The notes under the pieces: generated by a model
What the model was told of the DNA's origin: nothing
Databases searched by the model: none
The model's input: only the letters and a program-made list of their open reading frames with translations
NCBI RefSeq assembly: GCF_022023855.1
Contig: NZ_CP059450.1
Span: forward strand, 806,001-870,000
Direction: 5' to 3'
Source: Azospirillum brasilense
GTDB taxonomy: Bacteria; Pseudomonadota; Alphaproteobacteria; Azospirillales; Azospirillaceae
Length of the DNA stretch: 64,000 bases
Part shown: in pieces, positions 43,034-51,310 of the stretch
How positions within the stretch are numbered: the first letter of the stretch is position 1
How the letters are laid out: each line of letters opens with the position of its first letter
Program-made: the position numbers and the translations under genes

Positions 43034-43851
43034 CCGGGATCGGCGGCAGCAGCGGGCGGCCGGCCCTGATCGCCTTGACGGAGATCGGCAAGACCTTCGA
43101 TATCGGCGACGGAACGGCGACGGCGCTCCTGCCCAGCAGCCTGTCGATCGCCGACGGCGAGTTCGTCGTGTTTCTCGGGCCGTCGGGCTGCGGCAAGACC
43201 ACCCTGCTGCGCATGATCAGCGGGCTGCTGGAGCCGACCTTCGGAACCATCGCCATTGCCGAAAGCCCCCTGTGGGACAAGGGCCACTGCCGGAAGGACC
43301 TCCGGTCCCGACTGGGACTCGTTTTCCAGGAATCGTCCCTGTTCCCCTGGCTGACGGTGGAGGAGAATGTGCGGCTGCCGCTGGATTTGCGTGGGCGGCT
43401 GCCGCGCGCGGATCGGCTGTCAGCCGCACGGGCGATGCTGGCGCTGGTGGGGGCGGCCGACATCGGCACCCGCATGCCTCACGAGATTTCCGGCGGCATG
43501 CGCCAACGGGTGGCCATTGCGCGGGCGCTGTCCTACGATCCAGATGTGCTGCTGATGGACGAGCCCTTCGCGGCACTCGACGCGATTTCCCGCGAGGCCC
43601 TGAACATGGAGCTTCAGTCGCTCTGGCTCGCGACCCGCAAGACCATTGTCCTGGTAACGCATTCAATGGTGGAGGCGGCCTTTCTGGCCGACCGGATCGT
43701 CCTGTTCTCACCGGGACCCGGGCGCATCGACAGTGTGATCGACGTGCCTTTTCCAAGGCCGCGCACCCGCGATCTCACCTATTCGCCGGAATTCCAGCGG
43801 ATGGTGCGCGACCTGCACGAACGACTGGCCGAACTGATGGGGCAGCCATGA
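43030..43851 (+). CDS. ABC transporter ATP-binding protein (SsuB/TauB type)
   Basis: The product has 273 residues. Walker A is GPSGCGKTT, the Q-loop is VFQESSLFPW, the ABC signature is ISGGMRQRVA, Walker B is VLLMDEPFAALD and the H-loop His lies in LVTHSM. It energises import with the permease downstream. Translation begins at GTG 43030, overlapping the upstream stop as GTGA, and ends overlapping the permease ATG as ATGA, so the three genes are translationally coupled. Confidence 0.92.
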   Translation: MTGIGGSSGRPALIALTEIGKTFDIGDGTATALLPSSLSIADGEFVVFLGPSGCGKTTLLRMISGLLEPTFGTIAIAESPLWDKGHCRKDLRSRLGLVFQESSLFPWLTVEENVRLPLDLRGRLPRADRLSAARAMLALVGAADIGTRMPHEISGGMRQRVAIARALSYDPDVLLMDEPFAALDAISREALNMELQSLWLATRKTIVLVTHSMVEAAFLADRIVLFSPGPGRIDSVIDVPFPRPRTRDLTYSPEFQRMVRDLHERLAELMGQP

Positions 43852-44633
43852 AGAAGGTCCGGTTGCGCGATGCGGTCTGGCTGCCGTGGCTGGTCACACC
43901 GTGCCTGCTGGCGGCTGGGCTGCTGGCCTGGCACGGAGTCGTCACCGCCTGGGGCGTCTCCCCCTTCATCCTGCCCGCCCCGCTGCCGGTGCTGGAGGAG
44001 TGGGTGGCGCTGATACTCAGCGGGCGGGCCTGGAGCCACACGGCCATGACCTTCGCCGGCTCCGTGGCCGGCTTCCTCCTGGCGACCGCCTTGGGTGTGG
44101 CCGCGGGCATCCTGCTCTCGCTGTCGCCGACGCTGGAGCGCCTGTCGAAACCCTTCATCGTCGCCTTCCAGGTCCTTCCGAAGGTGGCGCTGATCCCGCT
44201 GTTCGTGGTGTGGATGGGGTTCGGCCTGGGCCCGAAGATTCTCACCTCCGCCATCCTGCCCTTCTACCCGATCATGATGAACACGCTGCTCGGCATCCGG
44301 TCGGTACCGGAAGGATTGCACGACGTGATGGCCTCCTTCGACGCCAGCCGCTTCCAGCTGCTCCGTCGCCTGGAGCTTCCCTATGCCCTGCCCTTCATCG
44401 CAACCGGCCTGGAGGTGGGCATCGTCCTGGCCCTCGTCGGCACCGTCGTGGCGGAATTCATATCCGGTAGCTACGGGCTGGGATACCTCTTGGTCAGCCG
44501 GATCAATTCCTACGAAACGGCGCAGATGTTCGCCATCGTCCTGCAGCTCTGTTTGCTGGGGCTCGTGCTCTATGCCGGGGTGGCGGGGCTCCGCCGGTTG
44601 CTGGTGCCGCGCCTCACCCCGTCTCGTCCTTGA
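43848..44633 (+). CDS. ABC transporter permease (SsuC/TauC type)
   Basis: The product has 261 residues and about six membrane helices. The BPD_transp_1 coupling loop is ASFDASRFQLLRRLELPYALPFIATG. It forms the membrane channel of the importer. The start overlaps the ATPase gene stop. Its 3' end overlaps the convergent MFS gene by 20 bases. Confidence 0.92.
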   Translation: MKKVRLRDAVWLPWLVTPCLLAAGLLAWHGVVTAWGVSPFILPAPLPVLEEWVALILSGRAWSHTAMTFAGSVAGFLLATALGVAAGILLSLSPTLERLSKPFIVAFQVLPKVALIPLFVVWMGFGLGPKILTSAILPFYPIMMNTLLGIRSVPEGLHDVMASFDASRFQLLRRLELPYALPFIATGLEVGIVLALVGTVVAEFISGSYGLGYLLVSRINSYETAQMFAIVLQLCLLGLVLYAGVAGLRRLLVPRLTPSRP

Positions 44634-45846
44634 ATGGGGTTGCAACCTCATCCCTTGGGGCCTCTGTCCGTTTCGATGGAGCCGCCAGCAGGCGGAGGAT
44701 GGTCAATCCGCTCAGCAGAGCCATAGCGGCGGCGCTGATGTCTATCGCGGTGTTCAGTCCGAAGAGGGTCGCGATGCGACCCAGCGCCACCGACAAAACG
44801 CCGATGGACAGGTAGGCGGCGAGATAGACCGCCGACAGCGCGCCGCCGCGCTGCCCCTCGGGAACCGACATGTTGATCAATCCCAGCCCGCCGACGAACA
44901 GCAGCGAATACCCAGCCCCCACGGAGGCCGATGCAGCCAGGAAAAGGGTTAGGCTCTGCCAAGCGACGGCACCGGTGAGAAAGGCCGCCCCGATGGCCGA
45001 GGCGACGGCTCCACCGGCCATGGCGGTCCGCGCGCCCAGTCCACGCGCAGACAGGCTGACGGCACCCATCGCGATGGCGAGTAGCGACAACGCGGCACCA
45101 TTGACCAGCGCATTGGGGGAATTGACCAGGTCATGGGCGACCTGCGCGCCGAGCGACATCACCACGCCGGCCTGAGCATAGGCAGCACTCACGGCCAGCG
45201 CGGCGGTGATGAAGGTGCCCCGATACGCGGGGTCTACCCGCGGCAGCCGAAATTTCCACCGGCCGACCGGCCAACTGGGTTTCCGGACGGGCAGGAACCA
45301 GCACGCCACGAACAGCGGGACGAGCAACCCCGCCAGCACCCAGAAGGTGAGATGCGCCGGCCAAGGCGCATACTGCACCAGCCCGCCGCCGACGATCAGG
45401 GCCGCCGCCATGCCCGACGCCTGCGCGGCCGCGGTGATCGAACCCGCCCGCTTCGCCTGCCCCGCCCCGGCGAAGGCGGCCACGGCCGCCGTGGACGGAC
45501 CGGCGGACAATCCCACGCCGACACCCATCAGGATCCGCCCGACGAACAGCGTCGGAACGTCCGCGGCCAGGGCAAACAGCAGGACACCGGCGATGGAGGC
45601 GCCCAGCCCGGCAAGCATCGCCGCGCGATGACCGATACGGTCGGACAGTGTCCCGAAGGCGATCAGGACGGTCACGACCACGATGGAATAGATCGCGAAG
45701 AGTGCGGCGGTGACCGTCGTCGTCAGATGCCATTGCGCTGCGTAGAGCGGGTAGGTCATGGATGGTGCGGCACTGGTCCAAAGCGTGTGGGCCACCACGG
45801 CCGCACTGGTCCAGAAGCCCGCCTTGTTTCCGAGCCGATGTTGCAT
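44614..45846 (-). CDS. MFS transporter
   Basis: The product has 410 residues and 12 predicted helices. FGTLSDRIGHRAAML lies between helices 2 and 3, and GRILMGVGVGLSAGPSTAAV in helix 4. It is a general efflux or uptake carrier of unassigned substrate. AGGAG precedes the ATG at 45846. It lies 42 bases after the lactonase-like gene on the same strand and may end that operon. Confidence 0.88.
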   Translation of the reverse strand: MQHRLGNKAGFWTSAAVVAHTLWTSAAPSMTYPLYAAQWHLTTTVTAALFAIYSIVVVTVLIAFGTLSDRIGHRAAMLAGLGASIAGVLLFALAADVPTLFVGRILMGVGVGLSAGPSTAAVAAFAGAGQAKRAGSITAAAQASGMAAALIVGGGLVQYAPWPAHLTFWVLAGLLVPLFVACWFLPVRKPSWPVGRWKFRLPRVDPAYRGTFITAALAVSAAYAQAGVVMSLGAQVAHDLVNSPNALVNGAALSLLAIAMGAVSLSARGLGARTAMAGGAVASAIGAAFLTGAVAWQSLTLFLAASASVGAGYSLLFVGGLGLINMSVPEGQRGGALSAVYLAAYLSIGVLSVALGRIATLFGLNTAIDISAAAMALLSGLTILRLLAAPSKRTEAPRDEVATPFKDETG

Positions 45847-45888
45847 GACGGGCTCCTGGAGCTGTGTGGTTCGCGGGGATAACCGGGG

Positions 45889-46764
45889 TCAGGCGAGAAT
45901 CGGTTCAGCCACGGCCAGTGGGGTGTAGTTGGCAGCCGCGGTGACGTCCGCCTTCGGATTGGAAATCGCGTCCTCATGCAGCGCCACGATTTTGCCGCCG
46001 CGCACCAGCGCCGGCTTGTCGTGGCTCGGCAGCAGGAAACGGCTGCCGGCCAGTGCGCGCTTGACTGCCGTCTTTTCCGCCAGAAGCGTCGTCGAATGAT
46101 TGGCGGTGACAGTCGGCTCCATGTAATTGCGATCCAGATACGGCTCGATCAACTGGTCGTACAAGTCGTAGACGATGTCGCCACAGATGTTGGCGATGCC
46201 CTCGTCCGTCTCCACCAGGACGGAGATCGAACCGCCGGTGTGGCCCTGTGTCAGGCGCACCGCCACGCCGGGGATCACCTCCTCCTCGAAGGTGCCATCC
46301 ACGTCGAACAGGCGCATCGCGTTCTTGGTGTGCAGCCGGTCGATCAGATGCTTGGTGTCGGCCGCCGTGTACATGGCGGAACCCATGACGCCCGATGCCG
46401 CCTCCTGCAATTCCCGCCGGGCGATGGCGACCGGCACCGACATGGGGATCAGGTGCGTGCCGCCGGCATGGTCGATGTGGGCGTGGGTGTGCACGACATA
46501 GCGCAGATCGGTCGTCCTCAGGCCATGCTGGGTGAGATGGTGCTCGATGGTCATCGCCGCAGTCTGCTCGCCCTTGAAGCCGTAATACGTGAACTGCTCC
46601 ATGTCGCGGGCGCCGGTATCGACCAGGATCGGCCCCTCGCCGCCGGTGATCAGGAAGCCCAGAACCGGGATGGTCGTGATGGTGCCCGGCTGCCGGAACA
46701 GCACGAGGCCGCTGGCATCCATGGTGACGTTGAGCAGGTTGATGGGGTGGATCTGCAAAGCCAT
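45889..46764 (-). CDS. Metallo-beta-lactamase-fold hydrolase, AHL-lactonase (AiiA)-like
   Basis: The product has 291 residues. The dinuclear zinc motif is HTHAHIDHAGG (about residues 100-110). Further ligands are expected at the His in TQGHTGG, the Asp in NICGDIVYD and the His in PSHDKP. This set and the length fit the AHL lactonase/AttM group, which opens the lactone ring of quorum-sensing signals. Related enzymes open other lactones, so quorum quenching is possible but unproven. The start at 46764 has GGAG upstream; an ATG at 46845 would add a hydrophobic stretch. It follows the isochorismatase-like gene by 160 bases. Confidence 0.87.
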   Translation of the reverse strand: MALQIHPINLLNVTMDASGLVLFRQPGTITTIPVLGFLITGGEGPILVDTGARDMEQFTYYGFKGEQTAAMTIEHHLTQHGLRTTDLRYVVHTHAHIDHAGGTHLIPMSVPVAIARRELQEAASGVMGSAMYTAADTKHLIDRLHTKNAMRLFDVDGTFEEEVIPGVAVRLTQGHTGGSISVLVETDEGIANICGDIVYDLYDQLIEPYLDRNYMEPTVTANHSTTLLAEKTAVKRALAGSRFLLPSHDKPALVRGGKIVALHEDAISNPKADVTAAANYTPLAVAEPILA

Positions 46765-46924
46765 AATCGTGCTCCAGGAAATGTCCGGCCAAGCCCACGA
46801 CGGAGCGGACGAGGCGACGCTGAGGGAAATCGCCGACACAGCCATGCGGATTCGGCCGCAGCCTCAGCCTGTCGCATGGCCATGAATTGAACCGAGGAGC
46901 GGCGGGACCGACGGTGTGTGCAGG

Positions 46925-47668
46925 CTAGCCCTGCGGGCCGCCGGCATTGACGGCTTCAACCACGTCCAGCCGCTCGTCCGTCTCGTCGGTGCTCCACAGC
47001 GCATTGGCCAACCAGCGGAAGTTGATCAGGGCCGCGAGATAGCCGTCGCCCTCCGGCAATTTGCTGGCGGCGGTGGCGTCGCGCACGACGGCGACCTCGA
47101 AGCCATGCTCGACGAAATCGCGCAGATGCGATTCCACGCAGAAATTGGCGGCCATGCCCGCCAGGATGACCTGATCGACCTGCTTCTTGCGCAGTTGGAA
47201 CAGCACGTCGTTGGTCTGCGGGCCTGCAATCTTGTGGGGTGAACAGACGATGGTCCGCCCGTCCTGGATCAGCTCGTGGTATTCGGGCATCCAGTCGGCG
47301 CCCGACCCGGCGAAGCCCTCGAGCGACAGCGGGTCGCGGCGGTCGAACATGCGCAGCCTGTGCATCAGCACCTCGCCGGGCGCGGCATGGTCCCAGTCAT
47401 GGTCGTGCGGGTAATAATAGTGCGGCGAAATCACGACCGGGATACCGGCCGCCTTGGCGGCTACAAGCAGCCGGCCGATGTTGCCGACGGTGCCGTGCTC
47501 GGTGATGCTCTCGCCGAAGGCCCCCCAGGCCGCGCCCTGCGGGCTGAGGAAATCGATCTGCGGGTCGGTGATGACGAGAGCGGTTCGGGCAAGGTCGAGG
47601 ACCATTTCGCCCTTCGGAAGCGCAGGGGAAGCGGGGTCGGCATAGGCGGCCGGAATCCGGGTGGCCAT
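46925..47668 (-). CDS. Isochorismatase-like cysteine hydrolase
   Basis: The product has 247 residues. The catalytic triad is visible: Asp in ITDPQIDFL, a Lys in SPHKIAGPQ, and the nucleophile Cys in GMAANFCVESHLRD, preceded by the cis-peptide segment. The family hydrolyses amides, carbamates or vinyl ethers; substrates of this subgroup are undefined. An amidase role next to a nitrile/thiocyanate-hydrating enzyme would make chemical sense, since those enzymes can produce amides (inference). AAGGAG precedes the ATG at 47668. It is 59 bases downstream of the cobalt transporter gene. Confidence 0.87.
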   Translation of the reverse strand: MATRIPAAYADPASPALPKGEMVLDLARTALVITDPQIDFLSPQGAAWGAFGESITEHGTVGNIGRLLVAAKAAGIPVVISPHYYYPHDHDWDHAAPGEVLMHRLRMFDRRDPLSLEGFAGSGADWMPEYHELIQDGRTIVCSPHKIAGPQTNDVLFQLRKKQVDQVILAGMAANFCVESHLRDFVEHGFEVAVVRDATAASKLPEGDGYLAALINFRWLANALWSTDETDERLDVVEAVNAGGPQG

Positions 47669-47727
47669 GGTGAACTCCTTCTTTGCAGGGGATGAAATCT
47701 TGAGGAAAGGATGACGGACGGGCGTGC

Positions 47728-48783
47728 TCAGGCATCGCCTTTCAGGACCGCCGACGCCGCACGCGACCTGTGCAGGCCGAGGGCGACCGCCCAGGCGACG
47801 GCGAACAGGACGACGATCAGGAAGCCCAGGCGGTCGGATCCGTCCTTCAGCAGGCCCAGGAGGCTCCAAAGCCCGCCGTCGAAGCCGAAATGCTCGCCGA
47901 TCAGGCCCAGCATCTCGGTTCCGCCGATGAAGCCGGCGAGAAGGGCTGACAGCAGCGTGACGCCCATGTTGTAGCGCAGCCTGCGGGCAGGACGGGCGGT
48001 CGCCCAGCGATAGGCCCCCAGCATCAGCAGCCCGTCGGCGGTATCGACCAGCAGCATGCCGGCAGCGAACAGCAGGGGAAAGACCAGGATCGTCGCGAAG
48101 GGCAGCCCATTGACCGCCTGCGCGGCTGACAGCCCGAACATCGCGATCTCCGTCGCCGTGTCGAAGCCCAGGCCGAACAGCACGCCGAGCGGAGCCATGT
48201 GCCAGCTCCGGCCGATCAGCCCGAACAGCGGACGGAGAAGCCTTGCCAGCAGCCCTTGCCCGCCCATCATGCGGTCCAGTTCCGCCTGATCCGGAGAACC
48301 GCCGTCACGCAATGTGCGATAGGCGCGATAGACCGAACGGAACACCAGGATGTTGAGCAGCGCCATGGTCAGCAGGAACAGCGCCGAGATGCCGGTGCCC
48401 AGATATCCGCCGACCTCCTGCACGCCGCGGAACAGCTCCAGCGAACCTGCGGTGGCACCGACCGCCGCGGCCACCAGCACAACCAGCGCCGAATGGCCGA
48501 GCGCGAAGAAGAAGCCGACGGCGACCGGGCGCTCTCCCTCCTGCATCAGCTTGCGCGTGACATTGTCGATGGCGGCGATGTGATCGGCATCCAGCCCATG
48601 GCGCATGCCAAGCCCGTAGACCAGCAGCGCCATGGCGAACAACGCCGGATCGCCGCCGAAGGACAGGAAGGCGCCAAGCCAGCCGCCGCCGTTCAGCAGC
48701 AGAACGGCCACAGATACCAAGGCGAGACGTGCCTTCAGACCGGGTTGCCCGAAGACGGCAGCGGGTGCCGGAAGCGGGATCAT
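47728..48783 (-). CDS. NiCoT-family nickel/cobalt transporter
   Basis: The product has 351 residues and about eight membrane helices. The metal-selective signature RHGLDADHIAAIDN (HX4DH) is in helix 2, followed by LGHSALVVLV and LGFDTATEI. These are the HoxN/NixA/NhlF family hallmarks. NhlF of Rhodococcus is encoded with a cobalt nitrile hydratase and imports Co(II). The same linkage here, and the overlap with the upstream channel gene (ATGA), point to cobalt supply for the three-subunit enzyme encoded upstream. Confidence 0.92.
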   Translation of the reverse strand: MIPLPAPAAVFGQPGLKARLALVSVAVLLLNGGGWLGAFLSFGGDPALFAMALLVYGLGMRHGLDADHIAAIDNVTRKLMQEGERPVAVGFFFALGHSALVVLVAAAVGATAGSLELFRGVQEVGGYLGTGISALFLLTMALLNILVFRSVYRAYRTLRDGGSPDQAELDRMMGGQGLLARLLRPLFGLIGRSWHMAPLGVLFGLGFDTATEIAMFGLSAAQAVNGLPFATILVFPLLFAAGMLLVDTADGLLMLGAYRWATARPARRLRYNMGVTLLSALLAGFIGGTEMLGLIGEHFGFDGGLWSLLGLLKDGSDRLGFLIVVLFAVAWAVALGLHRSRAASAVLKGDA

Positions 48784-49538
48784 GACGCTTCTCCTTTGAC
48801 GGTATTGGGGATTGTGCCGCCGGTCGTTGAAGAGGGTTTCGGATAGGCGACCGAAATCGCCAGAAAGGCGACCAGCGCCCCCGCCGACTGCGCCACGACA
48901 TAGAGCAGCGCCGATCCTCCCGGCAGCCCCACCGGCCCGCCGGTGAACAGTGCCCCAAGCGTGACCGCCGGGTTGGCATAGGACCCCGACGGTGTCGCCA
49001 GGATGGCCGCGGCCAGCCACGCGCCGACGGCGAAGGGACCGGTCTGCGCCCGGCCGCTGCGGCTGCAGCCGAACACGACGATCATCAGGCCGGCCGTCGC
49101 CACCGCTTCGCTCGGCACCAGCATCCCGAGCGGTAAGGCTGCCACGTCCCGGGTCGGGATGCCGAACAGCGCGTCGGCCAGCATCGCCCCGGCTACCGCG
49201 CCGGCGCCCTGCGCCGCGACATAGGCGATGGTGCAGTCGAGCCGCCGTTCGCCCGCCAGCCATTGCAGCACGGTGATTAACGGGTTGAAATGGCCGCCGG
49301 ACACCGCGCCGAAGGCCAGGATCAGACCAACCAGGCTTCCGGCGGTCGCCAGCGCACTGGGCAGCGGGCCGCTTCCGGCCAATCCCCCCGGCCCCAGTGC
49401 GGCGTCCCCCGCTCCCGCCACCATCAGCATCAACAGAAGCGTGCCGATCCCTTCGACCGCCGCGCGGCGGGCCAGCGCAAGCCGCGGATCGCGCTCGACG
49501 AAGCAGGTCGTGGGATCGGCGGAGCGGACCGCGCTCAT
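48780..49538 (-). CDS. Aquaporin/MIP-family channel
   Basis: The product has 252 residues and six predicted membrane helices. The two half-helix motifs are FNPLIT (NPL instead of the first NPA) and YANPAVT (NPA), so it is an atypical aquaporin or a small-solute channel. It overlaps the gene before (ATGA) and the gene after (ATGA). In this operon it may pass a neutral substrate or product, for example an amide or ammonia (inference). Confidence 0.88.
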   Translation of the reverse strand: MSAVRSADPTTCFVERDPRLALARRAAVEGIGTLLLMLMVAGAGDAALGPGGLAGSGPLPSALATAGSLVGLILAFGAVSGGHFNPLITVLQWLAGERRLDCTIAYVAAQGAGAVAGAMLADALFGIPTRDVAALPLGMLVPSEAVATAGLMIVVFGCSRSGRAQTGPFAVGAWLAAAILATPSGSYANPAVTLGALFTGGPVGLPGGSALLYVVAQSAGALVAFLAISVAYPKPSSTTGGTIPNTVKGEAS

Positions 49539-49882
49539 GGCTGCGGAACGGTCTGTGGAACGGGGTGGCGCGCCGCGACCTCGTCCATCTTGCGGGCCAG
49601 ATCCTCCGGCGTCAGCAACCCCTTCTGGAAGAGGATGTTGGAGAAGGCGACGATCCAGCGCTCGTAATAGCCGAGTGCGCCGACCATCTCCGCCCCCAGC
49701 GCCTCGACGCCACGGCGCTTCTCTTCGGTGTTGATGATCTTGCGGAAGTCGAGCACGTCGGCCAGTGCGTGGCAGCGCTTTTCCCACGGCTCCAGCTCAT
49801 GCTCGACCCGCTCGATCGGTCCGGCGGACAGGCCGCCGATGTCGTTGGGCAGACGCCTGACCAGCTGTTCGCCACCGCTCAT
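49535..49882 (-). CDS. scnB: Thiocyanate hydrolase beta-like subunit (nitrile hydratase beta N-terminal domain)
   Basis: The product has 115 residues. It corresponds to the N-terminal half of nitrile hydratase beta. LPNDIGGL, PWEKRCHALADVL and GYYERWIVAFSNILFQKGLLTPEDL align by eye with thiocyanate hydrolase beta and with nitrile hydratase activator proteins, which share this fold. The Arg in PWEKR matches the position of the conserved beta Arg that contacts the oxidised cysteine ligands. It could be a structural subunit or an activator; the presence of a separate C-terminal half gene favours a subunit. Its ATG overlaps the gamma-like gene stop. Confidence 0.78.
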   Translation of the reverse strand: MSGGEQLVRRLPNDIGGLSAGPIERVEHELEPWEKRCHALADVLDFRKIINTEEKRRGVEALGAEMVGALGYYERWIVAFSNILFQKGLLTPEDLARKMDEVAARHPVPQTVPQP

Positions 49883-50550
49883 TGCACCGTCCTCCCCGTG
49901 GGAGCGGCCACCGGGACCACGCCGATCATGGCGTCCCTGGTCACCAGCGCCGCCAGACTTTCTTCATCCATGTCGTCCGTCCCGTCAGGCCGGCGCGGCA
50001 GCACGAGGTAGCGGACCATGGCGGTGGAGTCGCTGACGCGGATTTCGACGTCTTCAGGAATGACGGTCCCGAATTCGGCCAGCACCGCCCGCGGCTCCAT
50101 CACCGCGCGGGCACGGTAGGCCTTCAGCTTGTACCAATCCGGCGGCAGCCCCAGTACCGGGCGCGGATAGCAGGAGCACAGGGTGCAGACGATCAGGTTG
50201 TGCACCGTCGCGGTGTTCTCCAGCACGATCAGCCGGGTGTCGTCATAGAAGCTGATGCCCAGCTCCTCGCACGCCGCCCGGCCGTCGGCGAGAAGACAGC
50301 GGCGGAATTCCGCATCCACCCAGGCACGGGCGACGACCTTCGCCCCCAGCGCCGGATTGCGGGAATCCAGAACCTCGATCTGCCGGCGGATCTCGTCGGG
50401 ACCGATCATCCCACGTTCGACCAGCAGTTCGCGCACCGCCGTTTCCATGATCTCGTAGTAGCCGGGCGGGCCTTCCTGCCCGACAGGGGCATGCGGATCA
50501 GCATGCTCATGCCGATGGCCGTGATGGTGGTCGTGATCTGGGTCGGTCAT
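49879..50550 (-). CDS. scnC: Thiocyanate hydrolase gamma-like subunit (cobalt nitrile hydratase alpha fold)
   Basis: The product has 223 residues. The metal claw VCTLCSCYPRP (near residues 117-127) is the cobalt-type sequence, Cys-Thr-Leu-Cys-Ser-Cys; two of these cysteines are oxidised in mature enzymes of this family. VLAEFG, VEIRVSDST and LVTRDAMIGV complete the fold. The first 25 residues are extremely His/Asp-rich (DHDHHHGHRHEH), as I recall for thiocyanate hydrolase gamma. The reaction would be thiocyanate to carbonyl sulfide and ammonia, or hydration of a nitrile to an amide. The start at 50550 lies 4 bases after the alpha-like gene, and its stop overlaps the beta-like start. Confidence 0.87.
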   Translation of the reverse strand: MTDPDHDHHHGHRHEHADPHAPVGQEGPPGYYEIMETAVRELLVERGMIGPDEIRRQIEVLDSRNPALGAKVVARAWVDAEFRRCLLADGRAACEELGISFYDDTRLIVLENTATVHNLIVCTLCSCYPRPVLGLPPDWYKLKAYRARAVMEPRAVLAEFGTVIPEDVEIRVSDSTAMVRYLVLPRRPDGTDDMDEESLAALVTRDAMIGVVPVAAPTGRTVQ

Positions 50551-50554
50551 CGGG

Positions 50555-50905
50555 TCAGGCCCTTTCCAGCCAATTCTCGTAAATCTCGATGCGCAGGCCG
50601 TCCTTTTCCGGACCGGCATAGTCGGGCCAGACGTCGGTCAGCGGGATGGCGACCCGGTAATAGTGTCGCTTGGCACCGGCATTGCGGCCGTAGGCTTCCT
50701 GCTCGTTGTCGATGGCGGCGGGTTCGATGACGGCTTCGACCGTGCCGGTCTTGCCGCGCAGGTAGGCGGGCACCCGGTAATGGCCGATGGGGCTTCGGGT
50801 GAGGATGCGGACGGCGTCGCCAGGCCGGAAAGCCGGCTCCTCGCCAAGCGCCGTCACGATGCCGGGCAGCGGCGCCGTTCCGGCCGGTTCAGCTTGTCGG
50901 TTCAC
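50555..50905 (-). CDS. scnA: Thiocyanate hydrolase alpha-like subunit (nitrile hydratase beta C-terminal SH3-like domain)
   Basis: The product has 116 residues. An SH3-like barrel has FRPGDAVRI, GHYRVPAYLRGKTGTV and VWPDY followed by IYENWLERA, as in thiocyanate hydrolase alpha and the C-terminal half of nitrile hydratase beta. The GTG at 50905 is chosen over the ATG at 50932 because AGGAGG stands 6 bases upstream of it, an ideal ribosome site, while the ATG has none. It is the first gene of the operon. The order here (alpha, gamma, beta) differs from the beta-alpha-gamma order I recall for Thiobacillus thioparus. Confidence 0.82.
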   Translation of the reverse strand: MNRQAEPAGTAPLPGIVTALGEEPAFRPGDAVRILTRSPIGHYRVPAYLRGKTGTVEAVIEPAAIDNEQEAYGRNAGAKRHYYRVAIPLTDVWPDYAGPEKDGLRIEIYENWLERA

Positions 50906-51310
50906 GCGAACCTCCTTTTGCGACAGGGCCATGGGCTGGCCGACTTGAGAATTTGCAAGGGATCGCGGGGCGGACAGGGCTCCGGGGGAGGGAGCCCCGT
51001 CCGGCGCGATCCGCCGGCGGCGCGGGGAAACTCCGCCGGTTCCGTTCCCGAAGGCGAACGGATCGTCATGGTTCGTCTTAAGGAGCCATGGTGGCCATGC
51101 TGCCCATCCAGGTCAGGATCGTCTTGGACAGGGCGCCGCTGATTTGAACGCTGCACAGTTTCGACACCGACCGGTCCGCGACATCCGGCTTTCGTTCAAA
51201 TCGACGATGGCTTTTCACAAGATCGCTAGGCGTTTGATGGGAATAGTCGGGCAGGCCAGCCAGGGGGCGTCCCGGCACACACCTCCATCCACATCAGAAG
51301 ACCGACTCAC
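50906..51310. other. Divergent intergenic region, no supported gene
   Basis: These 405 bases separate the thiocyanate hydrolase-like operon from the OpuAC-like gene. They should contain both promoters, but I see no clear -35/-10 pair. A 19-codon frame (51088-51147, plus strand) follows a good ribosome site (AAGGAGCC). It could be a leader peptide, but there is no further support. Confidence 0.4.

Noticed and set aside
51088..51147. 19-codon frame after AAGGAGCC between the thiocyanate hydrolase-like operon and the OpuAC-like gene
   Set aside because: It has a good ribosome site but an overlapping alternative frame, no membrane or leader features, and nothing to support expression.
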